Origin: Oceanihabitans sp. IOP_32
Lineage (GTDB): Bacteria > Bacteroidota > Bacteroidia > Flavobacteriales > Flavobacteriaceae
Reading direction: 5' to 3'
Assembly: GCF_009498295.1 (NCBI RefSeq)
Contig: NZ_CP040813.1
Location: forward strand, 1,805,001-1,869,000
DNA length: 64,000 bases
Shown: piece after piece, positions 9,066-19,354 of the stretch
Numbering within the stretch: the stretch's first letter is position 1
How the letters are laid out: each line of letters begins with the position of its first letter
Made by a program: the position numbers and the translations under genes
The notes under the pieces: generated by a model
Database searches by the model: none
What the model was told of the DNA's origin: nothing
What the model saw: the letters and a program-made list of their open reading frames with translations, nothing else

Positions 9066-10451
9066 ATGAAAAATCTTAGCAGATTATTGTTCGCTATGTT
9101 GCTAGTACTCGGTTTTAGCAACGTAAACGCACAAGACGAAAACAATCCATGGCAAATTACCATTGGAGTTAACGCTGTAGATGCCTATCCAAACGGTGAT
9201 GGTGGTTTATTTAGCGAAACTATTTTTGACGAATATTTTAACGCTGAAGATCACTGGAACATTCTACCTTCGTTATCTACCATTACAGTATCTAGATATT
9301 TAGGAGATGGTTTCTCTCTTGGTGTTACAGGATCTCTTAACAAAATCGATAAGTGGGGAGATAGTAGTAAAGGCCCAGATGTAACTAATACGGTAGACGA
9401 TTTGTCTTACTATGGTTTAGATGGTACAGTTAAATACAGCTTTAGAGATATACTTAACACCAAAACTTTAGATCCGTACTTAGGTGCAGGTGGTGGTTAC
9501 ACTTGGATTGATGAAATTGGTGCTGGTACTTTAAATGGTACTTTAGGTTTAAATGTTTGGTTTAACGATAACATTGCCTTAACCCTTCAAACAGGTTACA
9601 AGCACGCTTTCGAAGATTACTTAGATTCTCACTTCCAACATTCGGCTGGTATTTCTATCAAATTTGGTGGAAAAGATACAGATGGCGATGGCATCTATGA
9701 TAAAGATGATGAGTGTCCAGACGTTCCTGGTTTAGCTGAGTTTAACGGTTGTCCAGACACCGATGGTGATGGTATTCCAGATCACTTAGATGATTGTCCA
9801 GATGTTGCTGGTTTAGCTGAGTTTAACGGTTGTCCTGATACCGATGGAGATGGTATTCCAGATCATTTAGATGAGTGTCCTACAGTGTTTGGTTTAAAAG
9901 CCTTAAACGGTTGTCCTGATGCTGATGGTGACGGTGTTCCAGATCATTTAGATAAATGTCCTAACGAAGCAGGTCCTGCAGCTAACAACGGTTGCCCATG
10001 GCCAGATAGAGATGGTGATGGTGTTCCAGATAAGGATGATAACTGTCCAGATGTAAAAGGTACTGTTGCTAACAACGGATGTCCAGAAGTATCTGAGGCT
10101 GTTCAAAAAACACTTAACGAGTACGCTAAAACGATTTTATTTGATACCGGTAAATCTTCAATCAAGGCCGAGTCGGCTCAGGTTTTAAACGATATTACTG
10201 CAATCTTAAAAGAGTATACTAATGCTAAGTTTACCGTTGAAGGACATACAGATAGTACGGGTAGTGCAAAATTAAATCAAACATTATCAGAAGCTAGAGC
10301 TCTTTCTGTGAAAGAATACCTAGTAAATAATGGTATTGATGAATTTAGATTATCTGCGCTTGGATATGGAAAAGATAGACCTATCGACACTAACAAAACT
10401 AGAAAAGGTAGAGCTAATAACAGACGTGTTGAAATTAACTTAGTAAAGTAA
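9066..10451 (+). CDS. OmpA family outer membrane protein with thrombospondin type 3 repeats
   Basis: This is a 461-residue major outer membrane protein. Residues 1-22 form a signal peptide ending NVNA before QDEN. A beta-barrel domain of about 180 residues follows. Residues 204-346 hold five calcium-binding thrombospondin type 3 repeats with DxDGDGxxDxxDxCP signatures. The C-terminal OmpA domain (about 355-461) has [18 protein letters not shown] and the NNRRVEI end, which bind peptidoglycan. It is monocistronic, with its own promoter and a strong terminator. The repeats are nearly identical at DNA level around 9724-9760 and 9802-9838, so the repeat number could vary by recombination. Confidence 0.92.
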   Translation: MKNLSRLLFAMLLVLGFSNVNAQDENNPWQITIGVNAVDAYPNGDGGLFSETIFDEYFNAEDHWNILPSLSTITVSRYLGDGFSLGVTGSLNKIDKWGDSSKGPDVTNTVDDLSYYGLDGTVKYSFRDILNTKTLDPYLGAGGGYTWIDEIGAGTLNGTLGLNVWFNDNIALTLQTGYKHAFEDYLDSHFQHSAGISIKFGGKDTDGDGIYDKDDECPDVPGLAEFNGCPDTDGDGIPDHLDDCPDVAGLAEFNGCPDTDGDGIPDHLDECPTVFGLKALNGCPDADGDGVPDHLDKCPNEAGPAANNGCPWPDRDGDGVPDKDDNCPDVKGTVANNGCPEVSEAVQKTLNEYAKTILFDTGKSSIKAESAQVLNDITAILKEYTNAKFTVEGHTDSTGSAKLNQTLSEARALSVKEYLVNNGIDEFRLSALGYGKDRPIDTNKTRKGRANNRRVEINLVK

Positions 10452-10483
10452 ATACTTTATAATAGTTTCAAACAAAAGCCAAA

Positions 10484-10515
10484 AACGCTTCGGAAATTCC
10501 GAAGCGTTTTTTATT
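10484..10515 (+). terminator. Rho-independent terminator of the OmpA gene
   Basis: AACGCTTCGG (10484-10493) pairs with CCGAAGCGTT (10499-10508) over a short AAATT loop, followed by a T-run. Confidence 0.85.
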
Positions 10516-10555
10516 TTTATAACATACCAAATTACACCAAAGCCCACGTCTCAGT

Positions 10556-13315
10556 ATGTCTACTTTTATTTTCGATGTTTTAAAAGATCTTCAAAAGAAA
10601 AATAAACCATTCTCCGAAATCACCTTTATATTACCCAGCAAAAGAGCTGGTTTGTTCTTAAAAAATCAACTTTATAAAGTCAGTCAGCAAACAATTTTTG
10701 CGCCTCAAATTATTAGTATAGAAGAGTTTGTTCAAGACATTGCTCAGCTTACACCAATTTCGAATACCGAGCTTTTATTTGAGTTTTATAACAGCTATTT
10801 AAGCATGACCGATAAAGAAAACGTCGAGTCTTTCGAATCGTTTTCCAAATGGGCGCAAATACTATTACAAGATTTTAATGAGATAGATCGATACCTTATT
10901 CCTCAAGAAAAAATTTTTAATTATCTGGGTGAAATTCAAGAGGTAAATCATTGGTATTTAGAAAAAGAGAAAACAGATTTTGTTAAAAACTATTTGAAAT
11001 TTTGGTCTAAACTCCATGAGTACTACAACCATTTCTCTAAGCGGCTTAAAGCTAAAAACCTGGGTTATCAAGGTTTAATATACCGGGAGGCCGTTGTTAA
11101 TTTGGAGTCTTATGCCCAGAGTAACAGAGAAAATAACTACGTGTTTTTGGGTTTTAATGCCCTTAATACCGCTGAAGAAACCATAATACAGTACTTACTT
11201 GAACATAACACGGCAGATATTTATTGGGATATCGACACCCATTTTTTTAACGATTTAAAACACGACGCAGCTTGGTTTCTTAGACAACACAAGACCAACT
11301 GGAATTATTTCGATACCAATCCTTTTAATTGGATTACCAATCACTATGCTGAAGATAAAAGCATTTCCATTTTTGGGGTTCCAAAAAATATCGGGCAATC
11401 AAAACATATTGGTACACTTTTAAAGCAATTAAGTGAAGAAGATAAGTCTTTAAAAAGTACAGCTGTTGTTTTAGGCGATGAGAACCTGCTTATACCAGTG
11501 TTAAATTCGCTGCCTTCAAACATCGACGCACTTAATATTACAATGGGTTTTCCACTAAAATCTATTCCCTTGGCATCGCTTTTTGAAAGCTTATTTAATC
11601 TGCATAAAAACCCCTCAAAATCTTTTTATTATAAAGAGGTAATAAATATCATTTCGCACCCTTTTATACGACCATTATTTTATGGTGATGCTACAGATTA
11701 TGCATCTGTAATAATCGAAACCATCCAAACTAATAATATTATATACTTAAATGAGGTTAGATTAAAAGAAATCGCTAATAAATGTCATCATATTATAGAT
11801 GTACTTTTTACAGATTGGGATGTTTCGATAGATAAAGTTTTAGATAATTGTGGGCAATTAATTGTAATAATCAAAAACGATCTGAGTAAAAATAAGGCTT
11901 CAAATGTTTTATCTTTAGAGTATTTATTTCGTTTTAACAGCTTATTTAATGAGTTAATTCGTTTAAACAGTGCGTATAATCATATTAAAGATGTTTCAAC
12001 TTTATTTACTGTTTACAAAGAGCTTTTAAGTAGTGAAACTCTCGATTTTCAAGGCGAGCCCTTACAAGGCTTGCAAGTTATGGGGATGTTGGAGTCTCGT
12101 GTTTTGGATTTTGAAACCGTAATTATTTCGTCTGTAAACGAAGGTATCTTGCCGTCTGGAAAAAGTAACAATTCTTTTATTCCTTTTGATGTGAAAGTGG
12201 AGAATAACTTACCAACGTATAAAGAGAAAGATGCCGTTTATACCTATCATTTTTACAGGCTGTTGCAACGCGCAAAACGCGTTTATATTTTATATAATAC
12301 AGAAGCCGATGTTTTAACTGGTGGCGAAAAAAGTAGATTTATAACACAATTACTTTTAAGGAATAAGCACGATATAAACCATTGTTTAATAACACCTCAA
12401 GTGCCTGTAATACCACCTACTTTAAAAGCAATAGACAAAACACCTGAGCTTTTAAATGAAATTGCTGCGGTGGCAAATAAAGGGTTTTCACCGTCCTCAC
12501 TTACCAATTACATTAGAAATCCTATAGTTTTTTATTATCAGAAAATTTTAAAAATTAAGGAGCATGATGAGGCTGAAGAAACCGTAGCAGCCAATACCTT
12601 GGGTACCGTTGTGCATAATACACTAGAAGATTTTTATAGACCCTTTATCGGTACATTTTTAACGGTGGAAAAGCTTCAAAATTTGAAATCAAAAATTAGT
12701 GAAAGAGTGGGGTACCACTTTTCTAATGAATATAAAGAGGGTGATATAACCAGTGGTAAAAACCTTATAATTTTTGAAATAGCAAAGCGTTTTGTCACCA
12801 ATTTTTTAAATTTAGAACTAGAAGAACTACGTGCAGGTAACGACATAAAAATTTTATCTATTGAGACAGAAAACAGCATTGTATTGGATATACCTGAATT
12901 AAATTTTCCTGTTAAATTAACTGGAAAAGTAGACAGAGTTGATGAATACAATGGGGTAACGAGAATTATTGATTACAAAACGGGTCAGGTTACCCAAGCC
13001 AATGTAGAAGTAGTAGATTGGGATGCTATTACCACAGACTACAAGAAATACAGTAAAAGTTTTCAGGTACTTAGTTATGCTCTATTGATGCAGCAATCTG
13101 GAGAAATAAAAGGGGCTGTGGAGGCTGGAATTTTTTCGTTCAAAAATTTAAGTAGTGGTTTTTTAAAATTCGCTAAAAAAGAAAAGTCTGGTAATTCTGC
13201 TAAAAAAGAGGTGTTAATAACTGAAGAGACTTTAAAAATGTTCAGTGAGCAACTTAAGAAGCTCATTGTTGAAATTTGTGATATCGAAACGCCTTTCATT
13301 GAAAAAGAAGTGTAA
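10556..13315 (+). CDS. AddB-like PD-(D/E)xK nuclease family protein
   Basis: This 919-residue protein resembles the AddB subunit of AddAB recombination nucleases. Its N-terminal part has a degenerate helicase fold beginning ILPSKRAGLFLKNQL (about residues 23-37). The C-terminal nuclease domain contains GKVDRVDEYNG and RIIDYKTGQV near residues 790-810. AddB of Bacillus holds an iron-sulfur cluster through four cysteines around the nuclease; the corresponding stretch here (SLTNYIRNPIVFYYQKIL) has no cysteine, so the cluster appears absent. It probably works with the AddA-like protein at 4567. The start follows the ompA terminator by 40 bp. Confidence 0.8.
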   Translation: MSTFIFDVLKDLQKKNKPFSEITFILPSKRAGLFLKNQLYKVSQQTIFAPQIISIEEFVQDIAQLTPISNTELLFEFYNSYLSMTDKENVESFESFSKWAQILLQDFNEIDRYLIPQEKIFNYLGEIQEVNHWYLEKEKTDFVKNYLKFWSKLHEYYNHFSKRLKAKNLGYQGLIYREAVVNLESYAQSNRENNYVFLGFNALNTAEETIIQYLLEHNTADIYWDIDTHFFNDLKHDAAWFLRQHKTNWNYFDTNPFNWITNHYAEDKSISIFGVPKNIGQSKHIGTLLKQLSEEDKSLKSTAVVLGDENLLIPVLNSLPSNIDALNITMGFPLKSIPLASLFESLFNLHKNPSKSFYYKEVINIISHPFIRPLFYGDATDYASVIIETIQTNNIIYLNEVRLKEIANKCHHIIDVLFTDWDVSIDKVLDNCGQLIVIIKNDLSKNKASNVLSLEYLFRFNSLFNELIRLNSAYNHIKDVSTLFTVYKELLSSETLDFQGEPLQGLQVMGMLESRVLDFETVIISSVNEGILPSGKSNNSFIPFDVKVENNLPTYKEKDAVYTYHFYRLLQRAKRVYILYNTEADVLTGGEKSRFITQLLLRNKHDINHCLITPQVPVIPPTLKAIDKTPELLNEIAAVANKGFSPSSLTNYIRNPIVFYYQKILKIKEHDEAEETVAANTLGTVVHNTLEDFYRPFIGTFLTVEKLQNLKSKISERVGYHFSNEYKEGDITSGKNLIIFEIAKRFVTNFLNLELEELRAGNDIKILSIETENSIVLDIPELNFPVKLTGKVDRVDEYNGVTRIIDYKTGQVTQANVEVVDWDAITTDYKKYSKSFQVLSYALLMQQSGEIKGAVEAGIFSFKNLSSGFLKFAKKEKSGNSAKKEVLITEETLKMFSEQLKKLIVEICDIETPFIEKEV

Positions 13316-13441
13316 AACATAAGTGTTTAAAGATGCTGGAAAACCCCTTGTTTGTGGTCTCGGAGTACCAAAAAACACGTTTAACTACTGGAGTTAAATA
13401 CCATAAGAAGGGAATACAGCTGCTTTTTAAATGGCTTTGTT

Positions 13442-14734
13442 TTATTTTTTTAAAACACGTAAGGCAGTGGTGTTTTTAAAAAAGAATAAGGCGTCGTAAC
13501 GCAATGGGACAATAGTGGGTACAAATTGTCTTTGATCTCTTCTCGGGTTGTACACGACACCAACGGCTCTATTGCCTATGGGTTTTAGGTTTTTGCCTTT
13601 TCGATCTTCTGGATTGAATATGAGATAGAATTTATCCTCATTAATTTCATTCAATTTGTATTCTATACTATTTGGAATGGCTGGAGGGATGGTCATTTTT
13701 CTCATAGGAGCGCCCCAACTAGAGCCCGCCATAACTTGGCCTTCATAGGTTGTAAAACCCACTAAAAAAACATTGTTTTCTCCAAGCTCATTCCGTGTAA
13801 GCTGGCCAATATTTTCATTACCACTATTTCGCATGTTGGTATATTCTGCATCTCCAATATGGGTATTATGTGCCCAAACAATACCTTTTGAATTGTCACC
13901 ATAAAGTTCTAATAAATTTTGAACAGTACCGTGCATATGATTTACTCTAGAATTCCACGATACCGAGCTTTTTGAGAGCACACTCTCCCTGTAAAATTCT
14001 TCGGCATGATGTACTACAATAGTATTTTGTAGTAAGTAAAAATAATCATCGTCATTAAGTTCTGGGAAGTTATTTCGATTGTTTTTAACAAAATTCACAA
14101 CGTTTAGAGTCGCGGAGGCACAATCTTTTTTTCCAGCTTTAACGGCATGAGCATACCGCCAACTATCACCTTTATGAGGATCAAAGCAACGGTATTGCTC
14201 TTTAACGTAGGTGTAAGCTGTTCTATTGGTTGATTCAAGTAGTTCTAAAACCACTTTTTTAGAGTTCCATTCATCGTAAACATCCATGCCATAAAAGCCT
14301 ACTTTTTTGTCTTGTGATAATGAGTCGTTGTGCTTACGAAGCCATTCCGCTAGCACTACTACCTCTTCATTGGCCCACATCCAAGTGGGCCACCTGTCGA
14401 GTTTTAACAAAACCTCCTTTGCAGATGATCCTGCACCGTCTAGATTTTTTACATAACGATTAAGGTGATATAAACTAGCGAAATCGCCCTCTACTGCAAT
14501 AAAACTAAAATGGTGCTCTGTTATTAGGCGCCTACTTATTTTATCTCGCCAAAAGTAGTATTCGTGAGTACCGTGACTGGCCTCTCCTAATAACACCAAT
14601 TCTTTGTTTGCAGCAGCTGAAATTAGCTGATCTAAGCTCGCACTCCCTTCTAACGGAATGGCTTTTTGTTTTATATTTTGAGTTGAAGTATACATGCTTG
14701 TAAAAAACAATAAAAATCCTAAAAAGGTTTTCAT
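13442..14734 (-). CDS. Exported erythromycin esterase family protein
   Basis: This 430-residue protein belongs to the erythromycin esterase (EreA/EreB) superfamily, a metal-independent hydrolase fold that also includes many enzymes of unknown substrate. An N-terminal signal-like segment (about 1-19, ending TSTQN) suggests export. The family signature GEASHGTHEYYFWRDK is at about residues 50-65, containing the Glu and His that act in Ere enzymes, followed by IAVEGDFASLY. AHNTHIGDA near residue 290 matches the second conserved His region. Chromosomal, exported members in Bacteroidota are not established macrolide-resistance proteins, so no resistance is claimed. It stands alone, with convergent and divergent neighbours. 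Confidence 0.85.
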   Translation of the reverse strand: MKTFLGFLLFFTSMYTSTQNIKQKAIPLEGSASLDQLISAAANKELVLLGEASHGTHEYYFWRDKISRRLITEHHFSFIAVEGDFASLYHLNRYVKNLDGAGSSAKEVLLKLDRWPTWMWANEEVVVLAEWLRKHNDSLSQDKKVGFYGMDVYDEWNSKKVVLELLESTNRTAYTYVKEQYRCFDPHKGDSWRYAHAVKAGKKDCASATLNVVNFVKNNRNNFPELNDDDYFYLLQNTIVVHHAEEFYRESVLSKSSVSWNSRVNHMHGTVQNLLELYGDNSKGIVWAHNTHIGDAEYTNMRNSGNENIGQLTRNELGENNVFLVGFTTYEGQVMAGSSWGAPMRKMTIPPAIPNSIEYKLNEINEDKFYLIFNPEDRKGKNLKPIGNRAVGVVYNPRRDQRQFVPTIVPLRYDALFFFKNTTALRVLKK

Positions 14735-15041
14735 AATTAACGGAATTATAGAGAAGCTAAGGTACTTAAAATTAATGAGTTAGTCAAGTGGTGTTTTTGT
14801 TATGAGGATAAGCTAAATAAACTGTAAAGAAGGGTTTGCCCTAGAAGAATAATACCAATTTAATTTTGAAATGCCGTATTGTTAATTTGGCATAAAGGCT
14901 CAAAATAAACACTTCTAAAAAATACAATAGATAGCTTTTTAAAACTAATTTTTTTAAAAATTATGTCAGAGCTTATAGGTCGTTTATAAACAGAATATCC
15001 TGGTGTAGAACTCAATTTATGGCTTTAGAGAATTAGACTTT
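14735..15041. other. Intergenic region with repeat family C copy
   Basis: These 307 bp separate two minus-strand genes and hold one copy of the palindromic family C repeat (14851-14894). I see no other gene or clear terminator. Confidence 0.6.
14851..14894 (+). repeat. Small palindromic repeat family C, copy 1
   Basis: This 44-bp unit differs at only three positions from the unit at 49957-50000. Its ends are inverted repeats: ATACCAATTTAA on the left and TTAATTTGGCAT on the right. A diverged copy is at 44418-44460. Confidence 0.7.
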
Positions 15042-15911
15042 CTACACGTTGAAATTATTTTTAGCAATGCGATTTCGTGTTGTTTCATAGCCCAAAACAA
15101 TTAAATCTTCAGCTCTGTAGAAGTCGTAAATATTACAGAAATTGCGAGATATTTCGATTAAAACATCTGGAGGATCAATTTCAAGGTAAAGCTTAACCAA
15201 TTGATCTCTCATCATTTCGTAAGATTTGTTCATTATGTCGAAATAGCCCAAGCTATTCTTATTATCTGTTGGTAGTAATTTGTGTATGCTCTTATTAAAA
15301 CTATTTAAAAGATTTTGGTATTTAAAGTCTTCCTTTACTTCAGGCTCGTTTTTCTTCGGAATAGGAACATTGGCGTTAACATTAACTGCGATTAAAACAT
15401 CTTCGGCAATTCGTTTGGCATGATTAATAGGGATGTTATTAACGACGCCTCCATCAACAAGAATAGCATCGTTGTTTTTTACGGGAGTAAAAACGCTAGG
15501 TATCGATACCGATGCTCTAATAGCGCTTAATAAATTACCTTCTGTAAAGACAATTTCTTGCCTGTTTGTTATGTCGGTTGCTGTTGCCGCATATTTAATA
15601 TCTAAGTCTTCGATATTAATATCTGGTATAAATGTTTTTAGTTCATTAAAAACTCTATCTCCTTTAACAAATCCGTTACCAATTAACGTAAAATCTATGA
15701 GTTTAAACACATCGACTTTGTCAAGATTGATTATCCATTCTTTAAAGGCCTTTAAATTTCCTGCGGCGTAAACGCCACCTATTAAAGCACCCATTGAGGT
15801 GCCTGTAATGGCGTGTATGTTATAGTTTTGGTTCTCTAAGGCTTCAATAACTCCTATGTGTGCAAGACCTCTTGCTCCTCCACCTGACAATACTAAAGAT
15901 ACGTTTTTCAT
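15042..15911 (-). CDS. Cytoplasmic patatin-like phospholipase
   Basis: This 289-residue patatin family lipid acyl hydrolase uses a Ser-Asp dyad. From the chosen start it begins MKNVSLVLSGGGARG, giving the oxyanion glycine motif at once. The nucleophile is in GTSMGALIG, and the Asp is in the DGGVVNNIP motif. There is no signal peptide or barrel, so it is cytoplasmic or membrane-peripheral. The frame stays open upstream to 16028, but that stretch overlaps the terminator of the next gene and is not patatin-like, so the ATG at 15911 is preferred. A second patatin protein, with a barrel, is at 57698. Confidence 0.88.
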   Translation of the reverse strand: MKNVSLVLSGGGARGLAHIGVIEALENQNYNIHAITGTSMGALIGGVYAAGNLKAFKEWIINLDKVDVFKLIDFTLIGNGFVKGDRVFNELKTFIPDINIEDLDIKYAATATDITNRQEIVFTEGNLLSAIRASVSIPSVFTPVKNNDAILVDGGVVNNIPINHAKRIAEDVLIAVNVNANVPIPKKNEPEVKEDFKYQNLLNSFNKSIHKLLPTDNKNSLGYFDIMNKSYEMMRDQLVKLYLEIDPPDVLIEISRNFCNIYDFYRAEDLIVLGYETTRNRIAKNNFNV

Positions 15912-15943
15912 GTTTTTATTTCTTTGTGCTTTACTTCCAATAC

Positions 15944-15974
15944 AAAAGGAAGCGTTGTTGTAGCGCTTCCTTTT
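15944..15974 (-). terminator. Hairpin terminator after the BNR-repeat protein gene
   Basis: AAAAGGAAGCG (15944-15954) pairs with CGCTTCCTTTT (15964-15974). Read on the minus strand it follows the gene ending at 16043 and is followed by T-rich sequence. It lies inside the longer, rejected version of the patatin frame. Confidence 0.7.
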
Positions 15975-16042
15975 TGTTTTTTGAGAGAGAATGTTTGTTA
16001 TTTCAATTATTTTAATGAACAAACCCAATTTAGTTTTCTCGC

Positions 16043-19000
16043 TTAGTCTTCAACAAACAAATAATTTAATTGCTTAGCATTAAAAGTGATATTAAAAGCT
16101 TTAACCTCTTCACTTAAAATGGTATTAAAGGTGGTGAGCTGCTTTTCAATTTTAGCGGTTAATTCATTTTTTACAGCAATATCTTGTTCTGTTGGAGCAA
16201 AATCACCCATGGCCACTAAAGCATTTAAATGTCCTAATTTGTTGGTTAACTTTATCGGGAAATTTAAAGGGTCTTGGGCGCTTCGGTTTTTAGTTTGGTA
16301 TAATTTCTTTTCAATATTAGACAGCTGCTCTTCTAGAGCTTTAGCCTTTTCTAACAATGCCTTAACCTGATTGTCACCTTTATATTGTTTTTGAAATGCG
16401 CCTAATTGTTTATTTATACGTCTTATTTTTTTAATGGACTTATGGGCTTGGTCCATAGTTTTGTTTACGTCTTGTATGAAATCAAATTGCGTTTGCATAT
16501 CTGCCAATGTGCTTTCTGCTCTTGGGTCTGCTAGTATTTTAAAGGGCTGCGAGAGTTCAACTGTATTAAGCGACAATGAATCTTCAATTTTTAAACTTAC
16601 CTTATAATCTCCTGGAACTGCTTTAGGGCCTTTTAAACTTGCCCACCATAAAATCATGCCTGGTAAACGCTCTGCGCCATCATATGTCATATCCCACACA
16701 AATTGATTGCCGCCTTTTTTAACGGTAAGTTTGTTCTTTTTATCGGCGTTTGTAAAGGTTTTAATAGTGTCTCCTTTCGCATCGAAATAGGTTAAAGACA
16801 CTTTGTCGTTTTCTTTTAAATCTTTTAAATTGAAATAGGTTATAACCCCATTTGGATGGTTTGTACCCTCAGTTTTGCTAGCTTTTTTGCTACTGCCTCG
16901 CATTCTGTAAGAGTCTTTTGGCTTAAACAAAACATCCTGACTCAAATCGGCATTGTACAATTGATGCATAACTGTTAAGTCATCTATCATCCAGATGCTT
17001 CGCCCTTGTGTAGCCACAATAAGATTGTCTTCTTTAATAGTTAAATCTGTAATGGGTACAATGGGTAAATTTAACTGAAATGGTTTCCAGTCTTTACCGT
17101 CATTAAAGGAAATATACATGCCAGTTTCTGTACCTGCATACAATAGACCTTTTCGCTTTGGGTCTTCCCGAAGCACACGTGTAAAGTGCTCCTTGTGAAT
17201 ACCGTTGGTTATTTTTGTCCAAGTTTTACCATAATTGGTGGTTTTGTATAAATAGGGTTCAAAATCACCTGTTTTGTATTTTGTTCCAGCCACGTAGCAA
17301 GTGCCTTTATCAAAAGCACTAGGCTCAATACTGTTAATCATCATCCAATCTGGCATGCCTTTGGGCGTTACGTTGTCCCATGTTTTACCGCCATCTTTGG
17401 TTAGGTGAATTAACCCATCGTCGCTACCCACCCAGAGTAAACCTTCTTGTAATGGGGATTCGTTAGCCGCAAAAATAGTACAGTAATATTCTACCGAGGT
17501 ATTATCTTGAGTAATGGGACCTCCCGACGATTTTAGCTTTTCGGGGTCGTTTCTTGTTAAATCTGGGCTAATAATTTTCCAAGATTGTCCTTCGTTTTCA
17601 GTAACATGAACGTGTTGAGAGAAAGTGTAAAGTTTATTTGGATTGTGTTTTGAAAACATAATAGGGAAATTCCATTGGAAGCGGTATTTCATGCCTTCGG
17701 CACCATGCCCCATGGGGTTGTCCGGCCAAACGTTTATGGCTCTAACCGTTCCTGTTTTATGATTTTTTCGGGTTAAAAAACCGTGATAACTTCCGCCGTA
17801 AACAATGTCATTATTTTTCGGATCTACAGCAATATGTGCCGATTCACCTCCAGCTGTACTTTCCCAGTCGTCTTCGGTAATGGCGCTGCCATCCGTTCGG
17901 TGTGAAATTCTTAGCGTAGAGTTATCTTGCTGGGCAACATAAATGCGATACGGGAACGCATTGTCTGTAGTGACGCGATAAAATTGAGCTGTGGGTTGGT
18001 TGTGGTAGGTGCTCCAAGTTTCGCCACCGTCGTAACTCACTTGAGCACCACCGTCGTCGCCAATAATCATACGTTTTGGATTTTCAGGGGCAATCCATAA
18101 ATCGTGATGATCGACATGTGGTGCATTGAAGCTTTTAAACGTTTCTCCGCCATCGGTACTTTTGTGGTAACTTACATTTAAAACATAAACAGTGTTTACA
18201 TCTTCGGTGTCGGCATACACACGTGTATAGTACCATGCACGTTGGCGCAGTTTACGTTCGTTATTCACTTCTACCCATGAGGCTCCACCATCATCACTAC
18301 GGTACAGTCCGCCAGCCTCTTTATTTTCTACAATGGCCCAAAGCCGTTGGTTATTAAGCGGTGATACGGTAATGCCCATAATACCGAGAATACCCTCTGG
18401 GAAACCTTTGTTTGTCGAGATTTCTGTCCAAGTTTCGCCACTATCGGTACTTTTCCATAGGGCAGAACCTTCACCACCAGAATTTAAGCTGTAAGGTGTC
18501 CTATTAACCCGCCAGGTAGAGGCGTAAAGAATACGTGGATTTGTGGGATCCATTATTAAATCGACCACACCCGCATGTGGGTTTACAAATAGTGTTTTTT
18601 TCCATGATTTACCGCCGTCAATACTTTTATAAACACCACGCTCTTGAGTGGGTTTATAGATATTTCCCATAACCGCAGCGTAAACCATATTGTGATTCGT
18701 TGGGTGAATAGCAATGCGTGGCACATGTCTGGAGTTTTCTAAACCCGATGCTGTCCATGTTTTACCAGCATCTACACTTTTCCAGATGCCATAACCCGAC
18801 GATACGTTACCACGAACGGTTTTTTCGCCGCCACCTACATAAATGACGTTGGGATCACTTTTAGACACACTTATTGCACCAATACTTCCGCCAAAATAGC
18901 CATCAGAAATGTTTTCCCATTCACGACCGCCATTGGTTGTTTTCCAAATGCCACCACCAGTAGCGCCAAAATAATATAAATTGGGTTGGTTTGGTACCCC

Positions 19001-19147
19001 TGTTACAGTAGCACTTCGGCCACCACGAAAGGGACCTACGAGCCTGTATTCCAAAGCCTCATAATGAGATTCCTCAAAGGTTTGTGTGTAACTATTTAAA
19101 CTGAAAAGAGTGAGTAGAACAACCGAAAATAATTTTATAGGACGCAT
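16043..19147 (-). CDS. Large exported BNR/sortilin-type beta-propeller protein
   Basis: This protein has 1034 residues from the chosen start, MRPIKLFSVVLLTL, which gives a good signal peptide ending SYTQT. Most of the protein consists of beta-propeller blades of the BNR/VPS10 (sortilin) type, with repeated motifs such as S-x-D-x-G-x-T-W (SVDAGKTW, SIDGGKSW, STDSGETW, SYDGGETW). The last 250 residues are alpha-helical and rich in charged residues. Such proteins in Bacteroidota are annotated as glycosyl hydrolase-like or WD40/YVTN-like; the biochemical role is unknown and no catalytic site can be assigned. The frame is open to 19213, but the -7 element at 19171-19178 lies inside that extension, which supports the ATG at 19147. 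Confidence 0.85.
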   Translation of the reverse strand: MRPIKLFSVVLLTLFSLNSYTQTFEESHYEALEYRLVGPFRGGRSATVTGVPNQPNLYYFGATGGGIWKTTNGGREWENISDGYFGGSIGAISVSKSDPNVIYVGGGEKTVRGNVSSGYGIWKSVDAGKTWTASGLENSRHVPRIAIHPTNHNMVYAAVMGNIYKPTQERGVYKSIDGGKSWKKTLFVNPHAGVVDLIMDPTNPRILYASTWRVNRTPYSLNSGGEGSALWKSTDSGETWTEISTNKGFPEGILGIMGITVSPLNNQRLWAIVENKEAGGLYRSDDGGASWVEVNNERKLRQRAWYYTRVYADTEDVNTVYVLNVSYHKSTDGGETFKSFNAPHVDHHDLWIAPENPKRMIIGDDGGAQVSYDGGETWSTYHNQPTAQFYRVTTDNAFPYRIYVAQQDNSTLRISHRTDGSAITEDDWESTAGGESAHIAVDPKNNDIVYGGSYHGFLTRKNHKTGTVRAINVWPDNPMGHGAEGMKYRFQWNFPIMFSKHNPNKLYTFSQHVHVTENEGQSWKIISPDLTRNDPEKLKSSGGPITQDNTSVEYYCTIFAANESPLQEGLLWVGSDDGLIHLTKDGGKTWDNVTPKGMPDWMMINSIEPSAFDKGTCYVAGTKYKTGDFEPYLYKTTNYGKTWTKITNGIHKEHFTRVLREDPKRKGLLYAGTETGMYISFNDGKDWKPFQLNLPIVPITDLTIKEDNLIVATQGRSIWMIDDLTVMHQLYNADLSQDVLFKPKDSYRMRGSSKKASKTEGTNHPNGVITYFNLKDLKENDKVSLTYFDAKGDTIKTFTNADKKNKLTVKKGGNQFVWDMTYDGAERLPGMILWWASLKGPKAVPGDYKVSLKIEDSLSLNTVELSQPFKILADPRAESTLADMQTQFDFIQDVNKTMDQAHKSIKKIRRINKQLGAFQKQYKGDNQVKALLEKAKALEEQLSNIEKKLYQTKNRSAQDPLNFPIKLTNKLGHLNALVAMGDFAPTEQDIAVKNELTAKIEKQLTTFNTILSEEVKAFNITFNAKQLNYLFVED

Positions 19148-19170
19148 AGTAAAGAAGTTTAGTTGTTTAC

Positions 19171-19178
19171 CAAATATA
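19171..19178 (-). promoter_or_regulatory. Predicted -7 element of the BNR-protein gene
   Basis: On the minus strand this reads TATATTTG, matching TAnnTTTG, 23 bases upstream of the chosen start codon. It decides between the two possible starts of that gene. Confidence 0.5.
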
Positions 19179-19354
19179 AGGATTTTACTAAAACATATAC
19201 TTTGCTCACTCAAGTTATATCAAACTTTAAAAGATAAATTAACTCTCGAAATTGCATTTTGAAATATGTTCATAGAGGCACCATGGCTTGTAGTAGCAGT
19301 CATATTTACAACAATGCTTCCAAACGAATTGATTTCTTATTAGGTTCATATCAT

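Noticed and set aside
13442-14734. Macrolide resistance gene
   Set aside because: The fold is that of erythromycin esterases, but exported chromosomal homologues in Bacteroidota are not shown to act on macrolides. No mobile context is present.
15912-16028. Upstream extension of the patatin gene to the ATG at 16028
   Set aside because: The extension encodes no patatin-like sequence and overlaps a strong hairpin terminator (15944-15974). The ATG at 15911 gives the family N-terminus directly.
19148-19213. Upstream extension of the BNR-protein gene
   Set aside because: A -7 promoter element (19171-19178) lies in the extension, and the shorter start gives a proper signal peptide.
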